Part shown: one piece after another, positions 1 through 10,750 of the stretch | How the letters are laid out: the number at the start of each line of letters is the position of its first letter | Numbering within the stretch: position 1 is the first letter of the stretch | From: Fulvia fulva | Taxonomy: Eukaryota > Ascomycota > Dothideomycetes > Mycosphaerellales > Mycosphaerellaceae | NCBI RefSeq assembly: GCF_020509005.1 | Contig: NC_063018.1 | Coordinates: forward strand, 1,054,001 to 1,118,000 | DNA length: 64,000 nucleotides | Direction of reading: 5' to 3' | Program-made: the position numbers and the translations under genes | The notes under the pieces: generated by a model | The model's database searches: none | Told to the model about the DNA's origin: nothing | What the model saw: only the letters and a program-made list of their open reading frames with translations

Positions 1-700
1 TATACTAAGTTAGTCGAGATAATAGTACGGTAATACTACCGAGATACTATACGAATAGTAGGAGCGACTTAGAGGACCTAAAGTCGCTTAGCTAGTTAGT
101 ACGAGACTATCGGAGGAACTGTCGTCGTAGGATAAGATATAGGTAAAACCGATAAGGCGTAGTAAAATAGAACTAGGACTAAAGTAAGATCTCTCTATAT
201 AGGTATAAGAGACGTAGTCTCTATACCGATAGTAGAGATACCTTTAGTACTAAACACTATTCTACTATATACCTTCGTATACTATATTAGTCCTTCCTCC
301 TTCCCTATTACGTGTCCTAACTTCCGTATATATAAGTATATTTATAATGCCTATCTAGCTCCTAAAAGGTCTACGAGGCCGGGGGCTATTAAGGAAGAGA
401 GAGGGAAAACCCGTCGTACGGGGAAAAACCCTCTTTAGGTATTAGTAAGTTCTCTCTATTACTTATTAGTTAATCTATTGTACTAGAAGCGGTAAGTACT
501 AGGTAGTTAGCCGCCCCGGAGTACTAATCTACCCGGTACCTAGGAACGAGTAATAGTAGCTAGCCGACTATTAAGTAGACGATAGGTCGACTATTAGTAG
601 AGGCGGGTCGCCTATTAAGTAGGAGACAGGTCGACCGTCGAGCGGAAAACGAGCTAGCCGTCGAGTAGACGACGAGTCGACCCTTCCGGGCTCCTATACT
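1..700. other. Unassigned RIP-mutated sequence at window edge
   Basis: I recognise no domain here. The stretch has almost no CA or TG dinucleotides (none in the first 60 bases), so it has been RIP-mutated. It lies beyond the 3' end of the LINE-A coding region and could be LINE-A 3' UTR or a neighbouring element. I saw no (ATCT)n tail that would mark the LINE-A 3' end. Confidence 0.4.
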
Positions 701-799
701 CTATTAGTACTCCTATTGCTACTCCTCCTATACTCGGGGTCGCTATAGGCTACGGTCTACCCGCTTACGTAGTCGTCGGTACTACCGGAGTTCTACTAC

Positions 800-3376
800 G
801 TCTATAGGTAGGGCGCCTTCGAAGGCTTCCTAGAGCTCTTCCTCCTAGGCTATCTCCCCTATCCTTACTAATATTTTACCCGCTATCTAGAACTACTATA
901 GTAGGCCGGTCTATATTACTATTCGTACCGCTACTCGTATCCTACGCGCTATACCTATTATATATTAGAAGTCTATAGCCCTAGTCTCGAGGTATATTAC
1001 CTACCGGGCTTCTATAAAGCGTAGGTAGAATAGTACGACGTGTTTCGGCGTCTAGACACGTCTATATTCGTATAGACTACTATCTACTCCCGGTACCTTT
1101 CGGCGATATAGATAGTCCTTAAACCTAATATATTCCGAGCGGAGTAGTATCGCGACTATTACCTATAGGCGGGTAAGGGCTCGGAAGAGTATTACTCTAT
1201 CTCGGCTAATAGGTCCTGTCTTCGCCGCTACCTAGTCTTCTCGTCGGTATACTCGTCGCCGTAGTAGTTACCCGTTCGGGTACCTTTCGCCTTTCTCCTA
1301 GCGCTCGTTCTAGATTCTCTAGATATATCTACGGACCGCGTTCGCTATAGCCTTCCGTTCTTTACGTCCCTATCCCGCTCCTATTACTAGTATACTACTA
1401 GCTAGGGCCTATACTCGGAACTATACTATCGGGGTTTATTACGTATCTAGCTACCGCTAGGCCTATAATCCTATCTTCTTTTTAGGCGCTATAGATCGAA
1501 GGCGTGTCGTAATCGCCTAGTACGCCGCGCGGATATCGCTCCCTACCTTACTATTCGCCGTCTAGAGCGTATAGCCTATAGCGAGCTATTAGAGGTAGAG
1601 GTCTAGTAGCGTAATCTACGTATCCGCTTCTAGGACCTATATCGGTATAGTACGGTATACTCCGGTCGCCCTACGTAAATATTCGTTCTATACGTTTTAA
1701 ATCTACTTTGTCTAGCTAGTCGCGTAGGATAGATACTAGACTAGTACCCTAAAGGTAATCGCCGGTCGGACGATAGAGCTATATAGCTAGCGTACCTTTA
1801 CGAAGGCTACGCCCTATATAGAGGCCGCGAGGCGTATAACTAAGGCTTTATTCTAGTCTCCCCGCTACCGGAGCTACTTTAGGTAGGCGTACTACCGGAG
1901 TTACGTATCTACTTAGAATCCTAGAACCTAGATAGATAGCTATAGAGTAATCTAGCTTACGCCGGTCCCGGCCTCGATCGTAGCTTAGAGGTTATACTTC
2001 TTCGGGGTCCTCGTAAGGTAGATTATCTAGTACTTCTAAGGTATAAAGACTACCTCGTATTACGCTACCTATTCGTTATATACCTCGAGCGCCGCTTCGA
2101 GTTAGCGGTAGTTAGTCTCGGTTAAGTCGCTATATATTAGGATATTCGTATCGTCGATAAAGCCTATATAGGAGTTAGTACCGCCGGCGCTTCCCCTAAG
2201 TAGCGGGAGGAGCGTAGAGGCGAAGAAAAGGAAGAGGATCGGAGAGAGCGATAAGCCCTACGGGATCCCCGTTTCTATAGGCCGTATCTAAGGTTTACGC
2301 TACTTCTCTAGGACGAGCTACGTAGACCGGTTACTAAGGAAGGACTTAACGAACGCGACGAGCTAGCTAGGTAGACCTTTTGCCCGGAGATTATAGAGTA
2401 GTCGGGCGTAGGAAACTTTATTAAACGCCCCCGAGATATCGAGGGATAGTAGGGTAGCGACCTATTATCGACGTATTACCTAGATTATATAAACCTATTC
2501 CGTAACGAGTTCTAGGGCGGTCGTCGTAGACCGCCCTAGTCGGGCTCCTATCTACTCGGCTAGGAGGAGCTAGTACTCCTCGGCTAGCTTAGAGATATAA
2601 TCGGCTACGATACGCTCTAGCGCCTTACCGATCGTACTAAGTAGGGCTATCGGGCGGTAGACCTTCCTAACGTCGTATCTAGCCTTACCCTCCTTACGGA
2701 GGACGACTATACTCGAGTACCGGAAGGGGGTCGGTACGTATAACTACTAGAGATATACCGTAAATAGCCCCGTAAGGTACGGGGCTAGCGTCTAGCGGTA
2801 GTACTTAAGGAATCGGTTAGGGATCTTGTCTAGTCCTAGGGCCTTATCTAGTAGCGCCGCTTTTAGTACTATTAGTACCTCCGCCTCCGTTACCTCTTAG
2901 CTAGTCTCGAGCTCTATTAGGTATACGAAGCCTTCGATATCGTCAAGTCGGGTAGTAACCGGAGGAGGGAAGAACGCCTCTACTAGTACGTCGACTCTAC
3001 CTTACTAGGCTTCCTAGGAGACCTCTTATCTATTACGGATAGGTAGGAACTATAGTAGTAGTAGCGGCGTCTCCGGCTTCCTCGTACGCGCCTACTTAGC
3101 GAGCTTCTAGACCTTACTTCGGTCTCCTATAACTTTACGGACGGCGTTACGCTACGTAATATTATCCTATCGCCTAATAATCCTACCCTTCTCGTTATCT
3201 AGTCGGCGGTATCGGGCGTATATAGCGTCCTATTTTGTCTCGTTCTACCGGCGCCGCGCCGCTACCGTTATACGGACTACGTCTACGTATTCCTACGACT
3301 AGGCTAGCGACGCGTACTTCGAGGGTCGGGTATAGGGGATCTTATCCCGGATTACTCTTACTATATACTACTATAG
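800..3376 (-). pseudogene. LINE-A ORF2, 3' half: linker, reverse transcriptase, C-terminal zinc finger
   Basis: Read on the minus strand, the linker just before the RT resembles the matching part of LINE-1 ORF2. The RT active-site box reads GFIDDTN near 2145-2167, the FxDD form usual in this LINE group. A segment like the LINE-1 C-terminal Cys/His region (YLYRRKVPGVDSS) lies near 1.1 kb. Premature TAG codons sit where Trp or Gln is expected. The product would copy LINE RNA at a nicked target, but this copy cannot encode it. The upstream endonuclease half lies at 12093-12990. Confidence 0.75.
3362..3376 (+). repeat. Left TSD of LINE-B (15 bp)
   Basis: TATATACTACTATAG, repeated exactly at 12078-12092 directly after the LINE-B tail. 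A perfect 15-bp duplication is typical of LINE target-primed insertion and fixes both LINE-B ends. Confidence 0.9.
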
Positions 3377-3583
3377 CGACGGGCGCGTAACGTAGGCGAA
3401 GCCGCGGCGAATAGAGGACTACTAGTAAAACGGGTATAAAAACTATCCGACGAGCGTATACTCGTATCGGGAGCGAGTCCCTCTTCTTTCTACGTATAAG
3501 AAGGGCGCGGAACCGTAGCCTATACGCTCGATAGGATACCTCTAGTATAAGTATAGAATTTTCACCTCCGGAGACCGTAAACC

Positions 3584-3665
3584 GAGCGGGCTAGGCGACG
3601 AATATTAGACGAGCGGACTATAGAACAATAACTAAGCGGACTATACGACGGCGTCGAGCGGACTA
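3584..3665 (+). repeat. Four-copy GAGCGGRCTA array in LINE-B 5' module
   Basis: GAGCGGGCTA at 3584, GAGCGGACTA at 3611, AAGCGGACTA at 3634 and GAGCGGACTA at 3656, spaced 27, 23 and 22 nt. The inverse copy near 35344-35430 keeps the same array, so it predates both insertions. Confidence 0.75.
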
Positions 3666-3830
3666 CGAAACAATCTAGTATTTACTAGCGGGTAATACGG
3701 TAGGTAGGTAGACACGCGACGAAGCCTATAAGGGCCTATTAAACACCCGGTATAGGAACGAGGGTTTTGCCTAAGGCACTACCTATCCCGCTACATAACG
3801 TACCTAGTCTGATATAGTAGATTGCGACGA

Positions 3831-3886
3831 GGAAAAGACGATAGCCTAAGCAAGGAAAAGACGGCTATTAGGACGGGGAAAAGACG
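3831..3886 (+). repeat. Three-copy GGAAAAGACG array, 23-nt period
   Basis: GGAAAAGACG occurs at 3831, 3854 and 3877, exactly 23 nt apart. The inverse copy has CGTCTTTTCC at 35124, 35147 and 35170, the same 23-nt spacing. A regulatory role in LINE-B is possible but unproven. Confidence 0.8.
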
Positions 3887-5296
3887 TATAATATAAGTGG
3901 ATAAGTTCTATAATCGGGGAGGATCGAGGGTAGGGTAATAAGGAACTTTATATTAGTTAGTAGGTAGAAACGTAAGGAGTACGCTACCCGGTATAGAGTG
4001 TACCCCGAGTAAACCTACGAGGTATAGACGGCCGCTTTCTAGAGATAGGCTACGGTATCGCGAAGGGCGTCAAAACCTAGGGCGTAGTATATACTAGTAG
4101 CGACGGCTTATACTATCTATATAGCCCGAGAGGACGGATACGTATATCGGTTAATAGAGAGTACTAAAGGGCTTAGGCCTATAGAGGTAGATATTAGCTT
4201 AAGGAGCAAATAGGGAGGGAGGGCGTAGAGGGAAGCTTTTGCTCCGGGCTAACCTCTCGAAACGAGGCTATACGGTAGTACTAGATAAGTAGGAAAGCGC
4301 GGTTAAGACTTATTACCTTATCTCGTAGCTAGCTTACTAAATACGATTCCTTCCTTACTTACGGATATCGACCCGAGTATATACCCGGGACCCTTAGATA
4401 TAGATTAGGCGGTTAGCTCTAATATAGTAATAGGAGTTATAAGTAAGCTAAAAGGACGAAAAGCCCTAGGCCTAGATAGGATACTAAATATACTACTAAA
4501 AGAGTATAGAGAAGAGATCGCGCCGAGCCTTACTAACCTATTTACCGCGTACCTACGGCTAGGGTATTACCCGAAGCCGTATAGAGAGTCTATAATAGTA
4601 GTGCTACGTAAGCTATAGAAGGAGGACTATACTTAGCCTAAATCGTATAGACTAATCGTACTTCTAAACACGATAGGGAAGGTCCTAGAAAAGATAGTAG
4701 CCTAGAGACTTACGTAGCTAGCCGAGGATAACTACGTACTCCTAATAATATAGATAGGGGGAAGAAGCTAGCGATCGATACTAATAGTAATAGAGCTAAT
4801 TACGGAGCAAATTCAGACCCTCTAGTACTACGGTAGGAACCGAGTAGCGTCCTTACTATCCCTCGATAACGTAGGAGCCTTCGATAAGGTCTTATACTAA
4901 AGGCTAATATATATCCTATAGTAGGAAGGCATCCCCTAGTAGGTAACGAAGTTCGTCTACTCCTTTCTCTAGGAACGGACGACATACCTAGTCCTAGGAA
5001 GGTATACGTCCGACCCGGTAAAGGTAGAGGCTAGAATACCTTAGGGATCTACTCTCTCCCTAATCCTATTTCTAATATTTATGTCTAATCTAATCCCCCT
5101 ACTTACCTCTCCGTAAACCTTAGTATCGGGATTCGTAGACGACATAAACATTCTAGCCTAGTTAGACTCGATAGAAGAGAACTATCGCCTCCTTAAAGAT
5201 AGGTATAAGAAATGCGAGGAGTAGGCAAAGAAGTATAGTACCCGGTTCGCCCCTGAAAAGTACTAACTTATACACTTTAGTAAAGCGAGAACATAC

Positions 5297-5301
5297 TATA
5301 A
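5297..5301 (+). repeat. Left TSD of copia-1 (TATAA)
   Basis: Five-bp duplication TATAA directly before the TG of the 5' LTR, repeated at 10746-10750. Confidence 0.9.
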
Positions 5302-5519
5302 TGTTGAGAATTTGCAGGTCATAGGGTCAACATTAGGTGCTTAGGGGGATTAGTAATCAGGGCTTGCTAGTCAAGTCCTGAGTACAGCTGTCCCTCCTGA
5401 AACACCTACACCAACACCGGCGATACTGTATGTAGATACACGCTATCCCATTAGGTCCTTCTTCGTCTTTCGTGTGATCCGCCGTCTTCCACTGCTGCGC
5501 AACTCGTACCTGTTTAACA
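5302..5519 (+). repeat. Copia-1 5' LTR (218 bp)
   Basis: Starts TGTTGAGAATTTGC and ends CCTGTTTAACA. It differs from the 3' LTR at position 11 (T versus A) and once near the 3' end (CTTCCACTG versus CTTCTACTG). The second half is conserved in copia-2, the first half is not. It should contain promoter and polyadenylation signals. I did not pick out a convincing TATA box. Confidence 0.95.
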
Positions 5520-5538
5520 GGTTATGAGCCCGGGTTAG
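5520..5538 (+). other. Copia-1 primer-binding site, half-tRNA-iMet type
   Basis: GGTTATGAGCCCGGGTTAG follows the 5' LTR with no spacer. GGTTATGAGCCC is complementary to the anticodon stem-loop of eukaryotic initiator tRNA-Met (anticodon CAU). Drosophila copia and yeast Ty5 are known to prime from a cleaved half of this tRNA. The match is read by eye against general knowledge of initiator tRNA, not against this species' tRNA. Confidence 0.75.
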
Positions 5539-6020
5539 CAACTCGGTGTTTCACCCTCGACAAAGTCGTATTGGAGTTATTCCTCTTCAGAACAAAAGGA
5601 AGGCAGACTGGAGGCCGCACCCGCCTTGCACAGGAAGCTATAGCCGTGCTGTAGGTGCATATAAGACGTGAAAGAGCCTAGTGAGGCACTGTCAGACTCC
5701 GAGTCAGGGAGCCTGTGCCAATACCTCAGACAAGCGGGCGAGCTTACTGAGAAGAGTCGCTCTCCGGACATCGCGTTCGCATCGACTAACTGTTCATTCT
5801 GAGAGAGCCGCAGTGTCTCAGAAACCCCCTCTGCTGAGAGAGTTACGCTACAGTGTCTCAGCACCAACACGATCCTTCGACTTTCCTCCCCTTCCCGGCG
5901 GATAGCCATCCTCTCCGCCATCAACCTCGCGTTCGTTTTATCCCATTTCGATCCGATCGCGTACGACCGAATACATCCTTTTACCTGAGGGCAGCCAACC
6001 TGTCCCTCAACTTACAAAAA

Positions 6021-9000
6021 ATGGAGAACGAGACTGGGTTTACAAGAAAGAGAGCAGCACCTGTTCTGACAAGAGAGAACCACGAAACATGGTTCAAGCT
6101 GATGAGAATACACCTGGTATCAAAGCAGGTTGACTAGGTCCTCGAAGACATCATTACGGACATTCCCGCTGTAACCCCATCTATAGCGACACCCTCTACA
6201 TCATCGGAGTCATCCCTTCCTTTAGATCAAGCGATAAGGAAGGCATCGTACAGACGGCACAATGCAACGGCCCTGTATGAGATGTACATCTGTCTGTCGA
6301 CAGATGACCAAGAGATGACATACGAGATCCGGCATGCGAAGGAGTTGTGGGAATGGGCTGAAGCCAAATACAAGAGAAGACTTCTCGCTACTGGAAGAAG
6401 TTTGCTTCAGCAATACACCAATTTCGTGATGACAGAGGACCAGTCAATAGATGACGCCTGGCAGGAGCTTAGCTCAATTGCAAGGAGGGCTGTTTTAATC
6501 TCGCCTCAGTTCCAAGACATCAAGACTGAGGACAGAAAGATCCAGCAACTCTTAGCAGCTCTGCCAGACTCATTTGGCTCAATTCGCGATGCAATTGATG
6601 CCCAGGTGAATCTCTCACCACAAGACATTCTTGCAATCCTTAGGGAGAAGCAAGAATCAATGATTCATCAAGGGACAGCCATGTTCGCTAAGAAGGGTTT
6701 CCAGGGCAAGCTCACGTGCCATCTCTGCAATGGTGACCATTTTATGAGCAAGTGCCCACACCTTTCTGCAGCTCAGCAGGCTGTTAGGAACAAGGACAAA
6801 CTAGCTAGGGTTACCTACCCTGCTAAGAGACAACCGTCACCACCTCGTAGGAGGTCATCATCACCAAACCTTCGTGATGTCCTCAAGGTGATGACGGACC
6901 TTGCAAAGCAGATGAAGGAGAGCCGCAAGCCAAAGGCCTCCTCTAGTAAGAAGCCTGCAAGGGCCCGTGCGACCCAGGAAGACGCATCAGACCCTGAGAT
7001 ACCATCAGAAGATGATGATGTTGATGAGGTTGCCCATTCCACTGTGGAAGCCAAGGGCAAGTACCCCTCGTCCGAGTGGTTGCTTGACTCTTGTGCTTCA
7101 TCACATATGACTGACCAAGATTCACTATTCAGGACACTGAAGCCTCTTCAAAAGAGGAAGTGGATCAAGGTTGGGGGTGGCTATCTACAAGCTACACATA
7201 TGGGAAGTGCAGTAATGGGTGGTCCTTCTGGAAAGCAAATTGTCTTAGAAAATGTCTTGTTTGTTCCTGGCCTTGGAGTTAGTCTTGTTTCTTGGAATCA
7301 GTTCAGCCAACAATTTGCTGTCCAACCACCCAGTTTCACCCTTAAATCCCTTTCTGGAAAACCTGTTGTCCAGACAAAACTGAGAGGGGGTGTTCCATTC
7401 ATTCAAAGTGTTTCAGAGCAGCTTGAAGCTATGCCTCAAGCATATGCCTCTCTACAGGAGCATGACTTGGATCTGTCCAAGTTAGGTACACATTTTGAGT
7501 GTGAATTGGAACAGGCTATGACTGCCACTGAGTCCCAGGACCAGTGGGAGCTATAGCATAGAAGATGTGCACACCTTAGCAAGGGACTGCTAAGAAACCT
7601 GCATAGAGTCACTGACAAGAAAGTTCCCATTCCTGTTCCTTCTGAACACCAGAACTGCAAGATCTGCTCCCTTGCAAACATGAGGAAGTTCAAAGGACCT
7701 GCCACAGAGAGGAAAGGAGAGAGGCTGGCCCTCATCTCTATTGACATCTGTGGGCCTTTTCAAGGGGCAGTCTCAAGACTTGGCTTCAAGTACTGGCTTG
7801 AGATTGTAGACAACTTCTTGAGGAAGAAGTAGGTAATCCCTTTGAAGGCTAGGAGTGATGCTCCTACAGCTCTAAAGGAATGGAAGGTTCAGGTAGAGAA
7901 CAGCTCAAGGTGTTTTCTATCTGCAATCCGTAGTGATGGTGCAAGGGAAATTCTTTCCTTGCTAAAACAGTGGGAGAAGGAGTTTGGCATTCAGATGGAC
8001 ACAACTGATGCCTACAACTCACTCAGAATGGACCTGTGGAAAGGTCAATCCAAGCCTCTGAGAATACAGTGAGAGCTATGCTTAAGGACTCGAGTATGCC
8101 AGTTGAATTCTGGCTAGAGGCCCTTATTGCTCAAACTGTGGTCAGAAACAGACTTCCAAATGGACCAATAATAGATGGTACTACTCTTTTACTAGAAGAA
8201 GCCTTCACTGGCCAGGTACCATCAGTTGACCATTTGAGAGTCTAGGGATGTAAAGCAGTGGTCTGTGTAGACCCGAGATCCCAACCTCAAGGCTTGAGAA
8301 GTGACGAGCTCATGAATAGGGGTAAAGAAGTTGTCTTTGTTGGCTATGTGGAGGACACCACAAAGCAATGGCTCTTCTGGGAGCCTGACATGAAAGCCAT
8401 CAAAACACACGGGCAAGTTGACTGGTTTGAGAATGAGAAGGGGGGGTGATATGGATCTTGGCATCACCTTCACAAACCAGTCAAGCAGAGCCCTGAAGAG
8501 AAACCCCGTTGGAAGACCTCCTGCTCAGGTCTCCAGTTCATCAATGCAGCCACAGCAGCTCCAGGCAAAGCCTCTGTTTGTGCAACTTCCCCAACCTCCA
8601 AAAGACATTAGAGTGTACCAGAAGAGTGGAGTAGAGGGGACTCCAAGAAAAGAAAAGGAAGAGGAACTTGTTCAGGAGGATCAACCTCAACAGCCACCTC
8701 AGCTTGCAGGCAACAAGAGGTCAAGGGGGGATGAAGATGATGGCTTTGCTGAGCATGAAGCCAAGCATCATAGGGCATTGATTGCTCAGATGTTTCATCT
8801 TGATCCAACTATGAGCTGGGTTGAGGAAATCCTGAATGATGTGGAGGGATATGCATTTGCTGCTGTTAGGCAGGCCATAGCCTACCAGCAGGAAGTGCCA
8901 ATCCTAAAGTCCTATAAGGAGGCAGTGGGAGACCCCAATTGGGGACATATGTGGAAAGAGGCAATCCAGAAAGAACTTATTGCCTTAGGAAGCAACAACA

Positions 9001-10493
9001 CCTTGGATTCAGTTGTACCACCAAGGGGTGCAAGCCTGGTTACATCTAAGTGGGTTTTTGATGTGAAAAGAATGATCAGTGGAGCCATTGAAGAGTTCAA
9101 GGCAAGACTGGTTGCAAGAGGGTTTTCACAGAAATATGGTGTTGACTTTGAAGAGACCTTTGCACCTACTGTTAGGCATGATACCCTTAGGGTCTTCATG
9201 GCTGTAGTATGTGAGAGAGATCTTGAGATACACCAGGTGGATGTGAACAATGCTTTTACCGAAAGCAGCCTTCTTGAAGACATCTACATGATCCCACCCC
9301 TAGGTGTTGAAATTCCACCAAATATGGTCTTCAAGGTCCTTAGAAGCCTGTATGGACTGAAGCAAGCAGCTAGAGATTGGAACAAGCTCTGTGTTGCCAA
9401 GCTAGAACAGATTGGATCCACCTAGTCCCAGGTGGATCCATGCCTACTCATCCACAGAGGAAGAGACCTCATGGTCCTCACCTATGTGGATGACATCCCC
9501 ATTGCAGCTCCAAAGCTGTCAGATGTTCAGTGGTTTAAGGCTGAGCTTGGAAAAGTGTTTAAGATTAAAGATCTTGGTGAACCTACGAAGATCCTTGGAA
9601 TGAGGATTATAAGAGACAGGTCCCAAGGCACTGTAAAGCTTGATCAAGGACACTACATCCAAACTAACCTTGCCAAGATGGGCATCTCTCCAGAGAAGGC
9701 CACACCCACACTCTCACCTATAGACAGCTATGAGGATCTGAGACCTTCAGCTACTATGGATGAGAGGTGCAACAAACAGGAGTACCAGGGTTGCAATGGT
9801 ACCTGGATGTGGCCAATGACAATGACAAGGCCAGACCTTGCTTTCCCCCTTGGAAGAATCAGCTCATATGTTGCTGACCCTCCAAAGCAACATCTTAGAG
9901 CTTTGAAGAAACTCTCCAGGTATCTGAGATCATACCCGGACCTGGGCTTGATGTACAGAAGAGGAGGAGGTATTCTCCAGGGATACTCAGATTCTGGTTA
10001 TGCTATGGACAAGGCAGACAGAGTCTTAATCCTTGGACATATATGGTTCCTTTGTGGATCACCTATGTCCTGGATGAGTAGGAAGCAGAAGTCTGTTGCC
10101 ACATCAACAATGGAGGCTGAGTTCATGGCCATGAATGCAGCAGCCAAGCAGTCACAGTTTCTTGCTGCAGTCCTTAGGGAGATGAGGTGTCCTGACCTGG
10201 TTGGAGAGTGTTCATTCCAACCTAGGATCAAGGCAAGCAGTACTGTTGATGAGCTGAGACCCGTGGAGCTTATGGGTGACAACCAAGCAGCTTTGACCTT
10301 TGTCAAAGATGCCCATGTCCATGACAGGTCAAAGCATATTGATGTTGCATACCACTATGTCAGGAATCTCTCGTGGCAAAGGAAGATTGCAGTGGATTAC
10401 TGCCATATAAAGGACATAGTTGCTGATAGGCTGGCTAAGCCCCTCAATGGCCAGCAGTTTCAAAACTTTGTAAGGCAGCTCCAGCTTGTATAA
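6021..10493 (+). pseudogene. Copia-1 gag-pol, broken by five TAG codons and two offsetting 1-bp indels
   Basis: One copia polyprotein frame from ATG 6021 to TAA 10491. In order: Gag with a CX2CX3HX4C knuckle (CHLCNGDHFMSKC, 6717-6755); protease box LDSCASSH (about 7083-7106); integrase with His/Cys finger (7557-7680) and catalytic D (7743), D (7935) and E (near 8039); reverse transcriptase with YVDD (9483-9494); RNase H with DSGYA, STMEAE and the typical KHIDVAYHYVR end. In-frame TAG codons stand at 6135, 7554, 7830, 8243 and 9423, several where Trp is expected (for example the usual LWHRR of the integrase finger), which fits RIP of TGG. Against copia-2 there is a 1-bp loss near 8025 and a 1-bp gain in a G7 tract near 8440, which shifts the frame and restores it. 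So the polyprotein cannot be made as written. Confidence 0.9.
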
Positions 10494-10516
10494 GGGATTG
10501 TTTGAGACCTTCTGAC

Positions 10517-10527
10517 CTGAGTGGGAG
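10517..10527 (+). other. Copia-1 polypurine tract
   Basis: CTGAGTGGGAG directly before the 3' LTR. The purine stretch GTGGGAG is the expected primer for plus-strand DNA. Copia-2 has the mutated equivalent AGTAGGAG at 26805-26812. Confidence 0.75.
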
Positions 10528-10745
10528 TGTTGAGAATATGCAGGTCATAGGGTCAACATTAGGTGCTTAGGGGGATTAGTAATCAGGGCTTGCTAGTCAA
10601 GTCCTGAGTACAGCTGTCCCTCCTGAAACACCTACACCAACACCGGCGATACTGTATGTAGATACACGCTATCCCATTAGGTCCTTCTTCGTCTTTCGTG
10701 TGATCCGCCGTCTTCTACTGCTGCGCAACTCGTACCTGTTTAACA
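10528..10745 (+). repeat. Copia-1 3' LTR (218 bp)
   Basis: Same length as the 5' LTR, with TG...CA ends and two substitutions. Preceded by GTGGGAG and followed by the TATAA duplication. Confidence 0.95.
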
Positions 10746-10750
10746 TATAA
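10746..10750 (+). repeat. Right TSD of copia-1 (TATAA)
   Basis: TATAA directly after the CA end of the 3' LTR, matching 5297-5301. Confidence 0.9.

Larger units (their letters stand above)
3377..4330 (+). other. LINE-B 5' module with short tandem arrays
   Basis: Non-coding 5' region of LINE-B. It holds two short direct-repeat arrays (see 3584-3665 and 3831-3886) and no domain I recognise. Its inverse copy at 34656-35632 matches almost end to end and stops exactly where LINE-B starts at 3377, where the other copy goes on about 97 bp further. By position it could be a 5' UTR with internal promoter repeats, but I cannot show promoter function. Confidence 0.6.
5302..10745 (+). mobile_element. 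Copia-1: young Ty1/copia LTR retrotransposon
   Basis: A complete 5444-bp element: 218-bp LTRs with TG...CA ends, a 5-bp TSD, a half-tRNA-type primer site, one gag-pol reading frame in the copia order (Gag, protease, integrase, reverse transcriptase, RNase H) and a purine tract before the 3' LTR. It keeps ordinary CA/TG content and stands out from the RIP-stripped surroundings, so it inserted late, into LINE-B. The LTRs differ at only two positions that I could find. The reading frame is nevertheless broken (see 6021-10493), so this copy is probably not autonomous. Confidence 0.95.

Noticed and set aside
8418..8450. Programmed frameshift at the G7 tract in copia-1
   Set aside because: Copia-2 lacks the extra base and an upstream 1-bp loss near 8025 is needed as well, so two ordinary indels explain the frame change.
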